Shown: positions 1-7,438 of the stretch, in pieces
Layout of the letters: each line of letters opens with the position of its first letter
Numbering within the stretch: position 1 is the stretch's first letter
Virus record (IMG/VR): IMGVR_UViG_3300031837_000052
Coordinates: 1 to 25,519 of that record
Reading direction: 5' to 3' (one strand)
Length of the DNA: 25,519 nucleotides
Source: a virus
The notes under the pieces: model-generated
Told to the model about the DNA's origin: nothing
What the model saw: only the letters and a program-made list of their open reading frames with translations
The model's database searches: none
Translations under genes and position numbers: made by a program

Positions 1-477
1 GGTTGTGGCAGCGCAGACCCCTGGAGTCAGAGCAGTCGTGACAGTGAAGTTCGAACTAATCCCGATAACGTCATAGGTTTCTGCCGAAGTCGTCACACTG
101 CCGGAACTGGCATTGATGTAACCGATGCCGATCTTGTTCGCTGCCGATACACGATAGCTCGCAACGCCGATACCGCCTGTCTGAGTCGGTTTGTTGACCG
201 CCACCACGTCAGTGGTCAGCAACCCCGTACAAACGGTTGTAGTGACCTCTGCGGAGGTTGTCGCGCCAACTGCTACCGTGGCATTGGTCAACTGATATTT
301 TGTCAGCAAACCAGTGTCGAACATCGTACCAGCGATAAGATTCGCGGGGCCAACATTGGCTTGCGCAACAGGCGTTTGCCCGTAGAGCGATACCAAGTCA
401 GTCGCGCTTGTGCCTAGCACCGTACCTTGACTATTACCGTCAGATAGTTGCTTGGCTGCTTTTTGTTGAAATGTCAT
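1..477 (-). CDS. Phage virion protein, 3' end cut by window edge
   Basis: The frame stays open from the ATG at 477 to the left edge (159 codons), so the C-terminus is missing. The start follows a good ribosome site (AGGAGA, about 7 bases upstream). The product has no signal peptide or membrane segment and is rich in Thr, Ala, Val and Gly. It starts MTFQQKAAKQLSDG and has stretches such as VLGTSATDLVSLYGQTPV and SAANKIGIGYI. These resemble a recurring family of small beta-rich phage structural proteins that follow the coat gene. A capsid decoration or head-associated role is inference from composition and position directly downstream of coat; I cannot name a P22 counterpart. Confidence 0.7.
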   Translation of the reverse strand, partial: MTFQQKAAKQLSDGNSQGTVLGTSATDLVSLYGQTPVAQANVGPANLIAGTMFDTGLLTKYQLTNATVAVGATTSAEVTTTVCTGLLTTDVVAVNKPTQTGGIGVASYRVSAANKIGIGYINASSGSVTTSAETYDVIGISSNFTVTTALTPGVCAATT

Positions 478-512
478 GATATTTTCTCCTGAGGAAATAG
501 GTTATCGGTCGA

Positions 513-1697
513 TTAGTTAGTCAACCGGCATCCGGTTTCCTCGTAAAAAGTAGTTGTGCCATAGAGCAAATCAACACGGCATGGCTCAACATCGTTTTGG
601 ATGTCGTACGCACGCAAGATACGCAGCGACAGCCCCTTGTACTCTTCGCTCGCGCCGAATACTTGGTTAGCAGGTACGTTCATTGGCACGGTGACGAGGC
701 CGAAGGTGTCACGCACAAAGCCGATGTTATTCGCATAGGTTGTGCTTGCTGTGCCGGTCTTGACCACGAGAGCAGCGCCGGATGCTGGAGCGTTCGACAC
801 GTTCTGATAGGCACCAGTAGTAACGATTGCTGGGATGATTTGCAACGTCGCATTGCCGCCGCTGTCCGAGCTTGCCGTTGCCGATAACGTGAAATTCTTC
901 AGCGTTCCGGTAGATTGACGGTTTTTCGGGTTGACGTTGAAAACACCAGCAATGGTGAACACGTCGCCAACGTTCAACAATCCTGTGATGCTCGCTGTCC
1001 ATCCGTTCGTTACCAAACTCGATCCGGTTTGACCAGCACCGTTCGTAACGCCAGAACCGGCATAAGCACCGACTGTCTGGTTTTGGACGTTCTGATCTTG
1101 GTATATTTCGAAGTTGGCAATGTTGGCGAGATAGCCCTTCAATGCTGGCTGTGCGACTGCCTGCACGTACAACCCGCTCAAACCTGACGCCATCGACCAG
1201 TAGGCCGCAGGATTCAGGATCAAGCAACGCTCTTGAGGCGCTGCATTTTCGTCCATGCGCTGACCGACTGCTGCGAGTGCTGCGAAGTTCGCTGGAATCG
1301 TGCCGGGAGTGCCGACGATGTTCGATACAGATTGGAAATTGGTAATCAGGTCGAAATCCAACTGGTTCGCCAATTCTTCGGCGGCTGGCTTCAGATAACG
1401 TTCGCTGAATTCCTCAATAACAAGCGTCAATTCCTGCTGTGAGAACTGGAAATCAACGTGCTTTTGATTGGAAATCGTGATGCTGGTTGACGGCTCGGTG
1501 ATATCTTGGATAGCCAAGCCGGGGCCGGAAGTGACTTTGAAGCGGTTCGGTTTGCGAATCGTGAGTGTCGAACCAATCTTTACGAACTGATTCTCAAACT
1601 TACGGTTCACCTTACCAGCCGCTACGGTGTTGTTCGCCAACATCAAGAGGGTCTCTTTCGAGATCAGACTCGGCGTTAGATCGGTATTATTGCTCAT
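513..1697 (-). CDS. Major coat protein, P22 gp5-like
   Basis: This 394-residue protein is the probable major capsid subunit, which assembles around the scaffold into the procapsid. The N-terminal half matches the P22 coat family (HK97-type fold): LISKETLLMLANNTVAAGKV at about residues 11-30, then GSTLTIRKPNRF and an acidic helix-rich stretch around 90-120. Length is close to P22 gp5 (430 aa). The Gly/Thr/Ser-rich middle (about 205-320) is beta-rich and probably includes the inserted domain of this family. The ATG at 1697 follows AGGAG about 9 bases upstream. It lies just downstream of the scaffold gene, the P22 order. Family assignment is by recognition, not by search. Confidence 0.9.
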   Translation of the reverse strand: MSNNTDLTPSLISKETLLMLANNTVAAGKVNRKFENQFVKIGSTLTIRKPNRFKVTSGPGLAIQDITEPSTSITISNQKHVDFQFSQQELTLVIEEFSERYLKPAAEELANQLDFDLITNFQSVSNIVGTPGTIPANFAALAAVGQRMDENAAPQERCLILNPAAYWSMASGLSGLYVQAVAQPALKGYLANIANFEIYQDQNVQNQTVGAYAGSGVTNGAGQTGSSLVTNGWTASITGLLNVGDVFTIAGVFNVNPKNRQSTGTLKNFTLSATASSDSGGNATLQIIPAIVTTGAYQNVSNAPASGAALVVKTGTASTTYANNIGFVRDTFGLVTVPMNVPANQVFGASEEYKGLSLRILRAYDIQNDVEPCRVDLLYGTTTFYEETGCRLTN

Positions 1698-1737
1698 TTT
1701 CGAGAACTCCTAAACCGGCGAACAACCAATATTTCGC

Positions 1738-2586
1738 CTATTTTTTTGATCCCCTGTGTGCTGCGTATTCAGCCATGGTCATTTCGTTGACATGTTTCGT
1801 CACCGCTCCAGAACCGCCCGATAATGGTTTGATCGGGGCAGGGGCATTGCTTTTTTGCACTGGCGGCTTTGCGGCCATCAGTTGCGCTTTCATAACCCCA
1901 AGCTCAAAAACTTGCATCCCTGGCGGCAGTGCGGCAATGCGCTGGGCTTCTGCCGGGTTTTTCCCAAGGTGGTAAGCGATTTTTGTCCCCATCGTGTCCA
2001 TCGCCATGGCATTCGCCATAGTTTCGGTAATGGGCAAATCTCTTGCCTCTGCGACTTCGACGTAATCAGGCATCTCCTGAATAGCCGCTTCGCGCCTTGT
2101 TTGAAAATCCGACCGCAAGCGCTGTTGCTGCGCCTGCATTGCCATCTGCTGCCGTTCCTGCTCTGTTCGTTCGAGTAGTGCCTTTGCTTCGATCTTCGAG
2201 TTGTGCTGCACCAGTGCTTTGGTGTATGTCGCCATATCCCGTTGATACTGTTCGGGAGTCTCGAATTCCGGTTCTTTCGGTTCCTGAATGGTTTCAACAA
2301 CTTCCACCACAGGAGCCGGTTTCGGCGTTACTCGTTCAATTATTTCCAAGGCGCGATCAAGTCGTTGCTGTGACTCAATAGCGCGTTGCTCTGCAAGTTT
2401 TTGAGCCTTGGTAATCTCGCTGAACCGCTGATTGTGCTTCGTTTCCGCTGCTTGATCGGGCGTTGGCGCAGGCGTTTCAACTACGACTACGGGTTCTACT
2501 ACTGCCGCTACTTCAGGCGTTTGAAGCTCGGTCGATTGACCGCCATCAACCACCGCAGATGCGGTATCAACATTTGATGCACTCAT
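1738..2586 (-). CDS. Scaffold-like protein for procapsid assembly
   Basis: A 282-residue, highly charged and mostly helical protein sits between the portal-side genes and the coat gene, the place of P22 gene 8. It has a Pro/Val/Glu-rich low-complexity N-terminus (about 1-50). A long Gln/Glu/Arg-rich coiled-coil region (about 55-175) follows. The short basic tail includes VTKHVNEMTMAEYAAHRG near the C-terminus, an ending I associate with phage scaffolds. P22 scaffold directs coat assembly through a basic C-terminal helix-turn-helix and then leaves the capsid; the same role here is inferred. The ATG at 2586 follows AGGGG at 2593-2597. Sequence identity with P22 gp8 is not evident by eye. Confidence 0.75.
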   Translation of the reverse strand: MSASNVDTASAVVDGGQSTELQTPEVAAVVEPVVVVETPAPTPDQAAETKHNQRFSEITKAQKLAEQRAIESQQRLDRALEIIERVTPKPAPVVEVVETIQEPKEPEFETPEQYQRDMATYTKALVQHNSKIEAKALLERTEQERQQMAMQAQQQRLRSDFQTRREAAIQEMPDYVEVAEARDLPITETMANAMAMDTMGTKIAYHLGKNPAEAQRIAALPPGMQVFELGVMKAQLMAAKPPVQKSNAPAPIKPLSGGSGAVTKHVNEMTMAEYAAHRGSKK

Positions 2587-2599
2587 GATTGGCCCCTAG

Positions 2600-2648
2600 T
2601 TGATTAACAGTTCGAACGACTTGCCAAGGTCGCTGCCAGATTAATCAA
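2600..2648 (-). promoter_or_regulatory. Inverted repeat in the leader of the scaffold gene
   Basis: Perfect 8-bp arms TTGATTAA (2600-2607) and TTAATCAA (2641-2648) enclose 33 bases that contain further near-palindromes (GTTCGAAC at 2610-2617 and the ACTTGCCAAGGT region). On the minus-strand transcript this hairpin would end only a few bases before the scaffold ribosome site at 2593-2597, so it could influence translation. Function is inference. Confidence 0.4.
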
Positions 2649-2676
2649 ATCCCGGTTGAAACTAGCCGGTAAGTGG

Positions 2677-2715
2677 AAAAACAAAAAGCCGCTATCCCGT
2701 TACCAGGATGCGGCT
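2677..2715 (-). terminator. Intrinsic terminator
   Basis: Read on the minus strand the sequence is AGCCGCATCC, loop TGGTAACG, GGATAGCGGCT, then TTTTGTTTTT. The stem has a 6-bp GC-rich base (AGCCGC/GCGGCT) and an upper ATCC/GGAT part, with a single unpaired A. The U-rich tail follows directly. It lies 90 bases before the scaffold start and ends the transcript that begins near 2933. Confidence 0.85.
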
Positions 2716-2933
2716 CTCGACTTCAAACTCGGATGATTCAAATTCGTGTCCATGGCCCATTGCGGAACAATCGGAACCCTTTCGGGCTTCGTGACGCCAT
2801 CCCGGCGTTACGGTACAACTCTAATTCAAAACTCTATCGCCTTTTGTCTGGCCTGCGCGTGGCAAGAATCAGCTAAAGTCAGGTGACCGTTACCAACTCA
2901 ACCGATTCAGACAAAAGGCGGTAAAACTCTGCT
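2677..2933 (-). ncRNA. Candidate stand-alone structured phage RNA, about 257 nt
   Basis: No convincing reading frame occupies this gap, but it carries a complete transcription unit: promoter at 2940-2969, folded body and terminator at 2677-2715. A perfect 13-bp helix joins 2908-2920 and 2838-2850, and is extended after a small internal loop by GAATCGG/CTGATTC. Farther 3' are a hairpin at 2794-2808 (ACGCC/GGCGT), a GAAA-capped hairpin (AGCCC-GAAA-GGGTT, near 2776-2789) and CCGATTG/CAATGGG near 2757-2775. I do not recognise it as tmRNA, 6S, RNase P RNA or a known riboswitch. Antisense, regulatory or packaging roles are all possible. The 5' end is estimated from the -10 box. Confidence 0.55.
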
Positions 2934-2939
2934 GACGTG

Positions 2940-2969
2940 ATTATAGTGCTTGAATGTAATAACTCGCAA
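2940..2969 (-). promoter_or_regulatory. Sigma70-type promoter of the candidate RNA
   Basis: On the minus strand, TTGCGA (2964-2969) and a perfect TATAAT (2940-2945) are separated by 18 bases, with an A/T-rich stretch upstream. Transcription would start near 2933. It lies between the end of the gene at 3004 and the folded RNA body. Confidence 0.65.
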
Positions 2970-3003
2970 CTATTTTGTTTAATTATGCGAAAACCAACTA
3001 TTT

Positions 3004-3240
3004 CTAAGTCATTTCCTTCAGCATCTCATGCTTCGCAACTTCGATAAATCCGATAACCTGTGTGCATGTCGTATCTCCAAAAACCGCCCAATCGCAGAGC
3101 ATTCCGGGGCGCGCACGAAGCACTATGCACGTCGCGAATTGATCTGGGTTTTCGTCTGCTAGTTGCGCTTGTTCTCGCAGCATATCGCCTGCGGATTGAT
3201 GGATTTTGCAGACTGGTAGTTTGGTTACGTTGACGGTCAT
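3004..3240 (-). CDS. Small hypothetical protein of the head operon
   Basis: A 78-residue soluble protein with no recognised domain. It starts MTVNVTKLPVCKIHQSAG and has four cysteines. The ATG at 3240 overlaps the stop of the preceding gene (ATGA), so it is probably translated by coupling; no strong ribosome site is seen. It is the last gene before the gap that contains the candidate RNA. No function is proposed. Confidence 0.7.
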   Translation of the reverse strand: MTVNVTKLPVCKIHQSAGDMLREQAQLADENPDQFATCIVLRARPGMLCDWAVFGDTTCTQVIGFIEVAKHEMLKEMT

Positions 3241-3632
3241 GTCGATGAAAGTAAATGTTGTGGTCTACGGCAAAGCATCGTTACGTATATTGATGTGGTA
3301 GTATCCCCTCCAGTTAAAACCGGTTGAACATATACCGTAAGTTCAAGAATTTGACTTACTCCATTTTGGGTTTTTGATATGGCGGTTAGAGATGGGTCGT
3401 TCAATCCATAGTAGTTCACGCCTCGATTGCTTCCATTCAGCGTAATCGTTCCTCCCGATCCAAAAGTACCATCAGCCTCAATTGATCTGTCTGCCCATTG
3501 TACGAGATTGACAGACTGGCATGTGTCACCCTGTTTCATTGGCCCCCATGACACTATCGCTGTGCAAGGGTCTTGCGCCAACTCGGTATCTAGCGTGAAT
3601 GGTTTGATTACTGGAGGCCAGTTGGTACTCAT
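3237..3632 (-). CDS. Probable beta-sandwich virion protein
   Basis: This 131-residue protein has a central pattern that recurs in small phage structural proteins: QWADRSIEADGTFGSGGTIT, then a GSNRGVNYYGLNDP strand-turn, then ELTVYVQPVLTGGDTTTSIY. These suggest an Ig-like or beta-sandwich fold, perhaps a capsid decoration or tail-accessory protein; the fold and role are inference. The start overlaps the previous stop (ATGA at 3629-3632), and its own stop overlaps the next start. There is no signal peptide. Confidence 0.7.
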   Translation of the reverse strand: MSTNWPPVIKPFTLDTELAQDPCTAIVSWGPMKQGDTCQSVNLVQWADRSIEADGTFGSGGTITLNGSNRGVNYYGLNDPSLTAISKTQNGVSQILELTVYVQPVLTGGDTTTSIYVTMLCRRPQHLLSST

Positions 3633-5266
3633 CTCTTACCCCTTCTGCGTGCGTTGATGATCCAATTATATATCTTCGTCCCAACGTGATGGTGCGAGTA
3701 TGGAGCACTACCAGCGAATAGCAAACCGCCTGATGCCGACCTGATGGCAGATTTGATGATTGAAGCTACCCCAGCGAAGTGAATGCCACCGCTCGGTGTC
3801 CAAGTTACGCTTTGCGTGTTGTGGTTGCCTTGTGATGGGGAGGTTCCCGAAAGGATCACCCCGCCTGTTGGCACAGAAACTCTTGACCTGATCTCTGCCG
3901 AAGTTCCTCCCAATACCATACCACCAGAAGGTGTTCTAACAATCCCACTGAGTTTTGCCGATGACCCAGCAAATACAATTCCGCCGACAGGTGTTCTTAA
4001 AGCACTTTTCAGAAGTGCCGCGCTACCGCTGAATGCCACGCCACCCGTACCCGTGTAGCTATATGACTGCGTGCTACTTTTGAATTCCCATGCGCCTATA
4101 TCCCACGCGGACCCTTGCGGCCTGCTAGTATTGACGATATCGACTGCGCCGCTGATATTCGTGGTTCCTGCCGCTCCCGGCACGTTGCTTGTATCCGTAT
4201 AGCCGTGATCAATACAGTCTGCGCCACTCTTGAGGCGGTAATCGTACGTTGATGACGTTACGCCTACGAATTGATTAGCATACGTCTTGGATGCTTGGTT
4301 ATTTGATCCGAATCCGATTGCCTGATCCGAGCAGTTATTCAACCCTGAAAAAGTGGCCGAACCTACATAATAGTTGGTTCCAAAACCCATGATCACTGTG
4401 TTGTGAATCGTCCATGTCTCGCCGTTAGCGGCGATGCCATAGTTAGTATTTCCTACATCCGAAGGGCAAACTATGGTGCAATTAAACAGTCCGCACGTGT
4501 CATACCCAGCGCTAATACCTCGCATTCCAGCAGAATGCGCAACGATCAGCGTATTAACGATTGTTTGAAACGATCCCGGCAAGCACACCGCAGGGGTGTT
4601 GCTGCCTGTCGATTCAATTATGCAATTCGATATGTAATTGTTATTGTCTGTCTGAAGACAGTAAGATGAGCCGCCAGTTGTATTAAGGCTAAACTGCAAC
4701 CGAGTTATGATGACATTGGCAATGCTCGTATAAAGCACTTGCGAATACCCTGAATTAACGCGCAATCCGACGCCATTGGCTGCATTGTATTTCAGTGCGT
4801 TGGTCTGCGCATTGGCGTTGTCCATGAACGACTGCCCCGCAGCGGCCGTCATTGTGATCGTGTTTGTGGTGTCAGTTGTGATACCACCGATTGTTACGAG
4901 AATACTGCTTGTCGTCGTATAAAATTCGGAGTCTGCGTACCCTGACAAGATGTATGGCGTATTCGTGCCGCTACTAGAAATGTTCGCAGGTATTGCCGCT
5001 ACGGCCGCATTCCATGAGGAGTATTGGCGTCCTCCTGTGATGGTTGTCGAAACAACGGTTTGGCTGATGTTTACATTATAAGTTCCAGCGCCTCCGCTGC
5101 CTGTCCCAAAGCTTGAAATTGTCGTGCCACCAGTTACGCCGGTTCCTGTAAGCGTCTGTCCAACTGCGTACGTTCCTGTAATCGTTCCTGCGGCTGTGAA
5201 TACCGTCGTTGTGATCGTTCCCGCAGTACAGGTTGCTGGAACACCTACGGTAAGGGTGACAGTCAT
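3629..5266 (-). CDS. Beta-helix virion or receptor-binding-like protein with C-terminal Gly repeats
   Basis: A 545-residue protein in three parts. Residues about 1-80 are a Thr/Gly-rich beta module (VGQTLTGTGVTGGTTISSFG) common in phage virion proteins. Residues about 80-400 look like a right-handed parallel beta-helix: Asn/Ser/Ile-rich strands (NNNYISNCIIES, LFNCTIVCP) closing with DIGAWEF, as in choice-of-anchor-Q type beta-helix proteins. Residues about 400-525 hold five to six degenerate repeats of 19-20 residues built on TPxGGIVFAGSSA. The tail ends in a short basic stretch, NARRRGKR. It is probably surface-exposed on the virion (spike, fibre or head fibre), which is inference. Its place between portal and scaffold genes is unusual for a tail spike. 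Confidence 0.7.
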   Translation of the reverse strand: MTVTLTVGVPATCTAGTITTTVFTAAGTITGTYAVGQTLTGTGVTGGTTISSFGTGSGGAGTYNVNISQTVVSTTITGGRQYSSWNAAVAAIPANISSSGTNTPYILSGYADSEFYTTTSSILVTIGGITTDTTNTITMTAAAGQSFMDNANAQTNALKYNAANGVGLRVNSGYSQVLYTSIANVIITRLQFSLNTTGGSSYCLQTDNNNYISNCIIESTGSNTPAVCLPGSFQTIVNTLIVAHSAGMRGISAGYDTCGLFNCTIVCPSDVGNTNYGIAANGETWTIHNTVIMGFGTNYYVGSATFSGLNNCSDQAIGFGSNNQASKTYANQFVGVTSSTYDYRLKSGADCIDHGYTDTSNVPGAAGTTNISGAVDIVNTSRPQGSAWDIGAWEFKSSTQSYSYTGTGGVAFSGSAALLKSALRTPVGGIVFAGSSAKLSGIVRTPSGGMVLGGTSAEIRSRVSVPTGGVILSGTSPSQGNHNTQSVTWTPSGGIHFAGVASIIKSAIRSASGGLLFAGSAPYSHHHVGTKIYNWIINARRRGKR

Positions 5267-5598
5267 CAGGCTACCTTGATTGTGGCGTTCACCATTTGTT
5301 CGTTCGACAGCGCCACTATTTTAACTGTCCGTGTTGGACCTAGTCCGAGCGCAGGCAAATTCAATAGGTGTGCAGTCTGCGGGTACTGATTGCCGCGCAC
5401 ACGTTGCCCAAACGAATGCTGTTGCATCAGGGTCGCAACGTGTGTCGGCAGTATGGGCGCACTGATGACGTGCCAATTAGGATTTGACAGTTCGGCTTCG
5501 CTCCAGCCCCAACCATCGGGATGCACGTCGATTACTTGTCCTGCCTTGATATCGTCAATGCGCTCACTGCGATCTAGCCCGGCGACAAGCAGTTCCAT
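5266..5598 (-). CDS. Conserved small phage protein, function unknown
   Basis: A 110-residue protein with a Trp-rich motif, GQVIDVHPDGWGWSEAEL followed by NPNWHVISAP, at about residues 20-48. I recall this HPDGWxWG pattern from small proteins in phage head regions, without a known function. It is soluble, with no signal. Its stop overlaps the next start as TGATG at 5264-5268. Location suggests a virion or assembly role only by association. Confidence 0.7.
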   Translation of the reverse strand: MELLVAGLDRSERIDDIKAGQVIDVHPDGWGWSEAELSNPNWHVISAPILPTHVATLMQQHSFGQRVRGNQYPQTAHLLNLPALGLGPTRTVKIVALSNEQMVNATIKVA

Positions 5599-5600
5599 GA

Positions 5601-6122
5601 TTAAACCACCTTATAGCCGTATGCTTCGACCAAATCGTCGCCGCCTGCATCGCGCCATACTGCCGCAACCATCGGAGTCCAGAACGTGCGGAAATCTGAC
5701 AATTCACCAGTCCATGTAATTGTCATGCCAGTCAGGTTTTTGAATGCGCTGTCGAGGAATGGAACATCAAGAAAGAATGCTATATCTCGAATCGATACAT
5801 CATCAGCAATGAGGCTCTCGAACCGCACCTTGAATGCGGTATCGTCCGTCATCCATCCTGAGAAGTCGCGCAAGTACCTGAGATAAGTTCCCTCTCGTAT
5901 CGCGGCCATGACAGTGCCGTCAGTGATGGACTTTCCTTGCTGCCGCATCCACGATATCAATCCGTTGCGCGGATCGCGATAGATGAATAGATGTTTTGTT
6001 CCCTCTGGAAATTGAGTTCCATGTGCATAGTGGATGATTGATCCAGCGTCCTGTCCAAGCAACTCAACCGATTTCAATAGAGCGTGATTACCATGTTTAG
6101 GGCATCCATTGACAACTATCAT
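5601..6122 (-). CDS. Small sulfotransferase-like protein
   Basis: This 173-residue protein has the signature order of PAPS-dependent sulfotransferases. An N-terminal strand and P-loop-like motif reads VVNGCPKHGNHALLKSVELL (residues 3-22), matching the family's YPKSGNTWL-type 5'-phosphosulfate loop. HLFIYRDPRNGLISW (44-58) matches the 3'-phosphate motif RDPRDxxvS. VRFESLI near 99-105 fits the RYEDL motif, and a final FWTPMVAAVWRDAG and YGY fit the family C-terminus. It is much shorter than the usual 250-300 aa, so it may be a minimal or degraded enzyme. It would move a sulfonate from PAPS to an acceptor, which cannot be told. It lies inside the structural operon. Confidence 0.7.
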   Translation of the reverse strand: MIVVNGCPKHGNHALLKSVELLGQDAGSIIHYAHGTQFPEGTKHLFIYRDPRNGLISWMRQQGKSITDGTVMAAIREGTYLRYLRDFSGWMTDDTAFKVRFESLIADDVSIRDIAFFLDVPFLDSAFKNLTGMTITWTGELSDFRTFWTPMVAAVWRDAGGDDLVEAYGYKVV

Positions 6123-6124
6123 GA

Positions 6125-6535
6125 TCAGGTCGCCGTGATGGTTGGCGTTAGCTTGATATTGTCTCCGTTTGCGGCTGGCGTGAAGGAAGTAAACGCTTCG
6201 GCCAAATATTCACTAGTTGTATTAGTGGCACCAGTAACGAAATAGCCATAAATTGTGGCATTCGTCGTCAACGCTCCAGTGAATGTGTACGTCTGCTGCG
6301 CGTAGGAGGCCGTAGCAACGCCTCCAGTAGCAGAAATGGACCAGCTTGCGCCAGTGAGCGCTATCGAAGAGTATCCGCCTCCCGTGGCCTCTGTATAGGT
6401 TCCGAAGGTGTCAGTGTGGGAAGGTGTAACGTTCGTGGCAAACAATCGATAGACGAGGTTTTCAGTTGATGTGACCTTATTTGTCACATATCCCAATGCC
6501 TGATCCTGTCCGAATGAGCCAAAGAAGATCGTCAT
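6125..6535 (-). CDS. Beta-rich phage virion-type protein
   Basis: A 136-residue protein with a pattern seen in small phage structural proteins. LVYRLFATNVTPSHTDT near 27-43 is followed by YTEATGGGYSSIALTGASWS, AQQTYTFTGAL, IYGYFVTGATNTTSEYLAE and GDNIKLTPTI at the end. The repeated amphipathic strands suggest an all-beta fold. Function is unknown; a capsid or tail accessory role is inferred from the neighbours. The ATG at 6535 overlaps the previous stop (ATGA). There is no signal peptide. Confidence 0.7.
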   Translation of the reverse strand: MTIFFGSFGQDQALGYVTNKVTSTENLVYRLFATNVTPSHTDTFGTYTEATGGGYSSIALTGASWSISATGGVATASYAQQTYTFTGALTTNATIYGYFVTGATNTTSEYLAEAFTSFTPAANGDNIKLTPTITAT

Positions 6536-6969
6536 TTGACTGCCTCGCTACTGTGAATGTATCCGAACTTCCGCATGTGGGAATCGTAGTCTTCTACGTC
6601 TGGGTTTCGGTTTGGAATCTCATCGATGTAGGCGCGACGAACATTGATCAGAAGACCGTGATAGACCGCGTTGACAGCCTTATCTTGCTCATTCAATACC
6701 ATCTTGGTAAGACCGTCAGGCTTTATCAGGGTTACATCAACCGCCGCACCATCTTGGCACCCGGTTACGATCCCGACTCCTTGAGGAGTCATGGCCCAGA
6801 AACCATATCCTAAATTGACGGCTGAAAGTGCATCCTTGTCAATGAAAGGGCGGCTAAGAACAACATTAAGAGATTGCACTGGCACTACTTCTAGTCTTTC
6901 GACAGACGGCGCGGTAACAGCCTCTTGACTGTTTGCTTTTCCATACATATTTTTAAGCCATTCAATCAT
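6532..6969 (-). CDS. Hypothetical head-operon protein
   Basis: A 145-residue protein with an amphipathic N-terminus (MIEWLKNMYGKAN), a central hydrophobic block around NLGYGFWAMTPQGVGIVTGC, and an acidic C-terminal part. It contains a PNRNPDVEDYDSHMRKFGY stretch near the C-terminus. I do not recognise a domain. Overlaps of 4 bases at both ends show that it belongs to the same translational unit as its neighbours. A virion or assembly role is only suggested by position. Confidence 0.65.
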   Translation of the reverse strand: MIEWLKNMYGKANSQEAVTAPSVERLEVVPVQSLNVVLSRPFIDKDALSAVNLGYGFWAMTPQGVGIVTGCQDGAAVDVTLIKPDGLTKMVLNEQDKAVNAVYHGLLINVRRAYIDEIPNRNPDVEDYDSHMRKFGYIHSSEAVK

Positions 6970-7151
6970 GATTTTTCTCCAGTATCAGGGACATTGGCCG
7001 TTTCCGAATGCATCATATCCGCCTCTTTGTGCAATGCAGCGGATTCCTTAATCAATTCGTTGGATCGTTGGCGCAACTCTGCTGCCTCTGCTAGCAACAA
7101 ATCAGCTTGGACGCGCAATAGCAAGTGCCTCTTTCGATCTGCTTGTTTCAT
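6966..7151 (-). CDS. Small coiled-coil protein
   Basis: A 61-residue protein, mostly one helix with heptad spacing (LLLRVQADLLLAEAAELRQR near residues 10-29) and an acidic tail. No domain is recognised. Start and stop overlap both neighbours, as TGATG- or ATGA-type junctions, in the portal-to-scaffold operon. Such short helical proteins are frequent next to phage portal genes, but no specific role can be assigned. Confidence 0.6.
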   Translation of the reverse strand: MKQADRKRHLLLRVQADLLLAEAAELRQRSNELIKESAALHKEADMMHSETANVPDTGEKS

Positions 7152-7438
7152 TATGTTCTTTTGATTGGCTTGCCATCAAGCACGAATTGCATAAGAAGAT
7201 TTGCTTTGTAGGCAAGTTGCTCGATGGTCTGCACATCCAAATCCTTCGCGCATGAGGCAACGGCAATCGCACAGTCAAGGCGTAGCTTCTGTTCGGTGTT
7301 GAGTGGCATCATTGTGCGTTTCAAAAACTCATTAACGCTTCGATTTTCTACGCCTCTGATAGTTGCCCTTGCATAGTCTTCAAGAGCATCTGAGCGTGGC
7401 GCTCCATGTGAATCTTCAGTAGGGCCATTCGGTGTCAT
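7151..7438 (-). CDS. Small hypothetical protein after the portal gene
   Basis: A 95-residue, predicted all-helical protein. It starts MTPNGPTEDSHGAPRSDALE and has a helical core RLDCAIAVASCAKDLDVQTI and a basic end (DGKPIKRT). The ATG at 7438 overlaps the portal stop by 4 bases. No family is recognised. The operon position suggests a head-assembly context. Confidence 0.6.
   Translation of the reverse strand: MTPNGPTEDSHGAPRSDALEDYARATIRGVENRSVNEFLKRTMMPLNTEQKLRLDCAIAVASCAKDLDVQTIEQLAYKANLLMQFVLDGKPIKRT

Noticed and set aside
2673-2876. Plus-strand frame of 67 codons in the gap before the scaffold gene
   Set aside because: It begins in the terminator U-tract complement, has no ribosome site, and lies antisense to the folded RNA.
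2620-3000. Possible tRNA or group I intron in the gap
   Set aside because: No cloverleaf, no T-arm consensus followed by CCA, and no intron core sequences were found.
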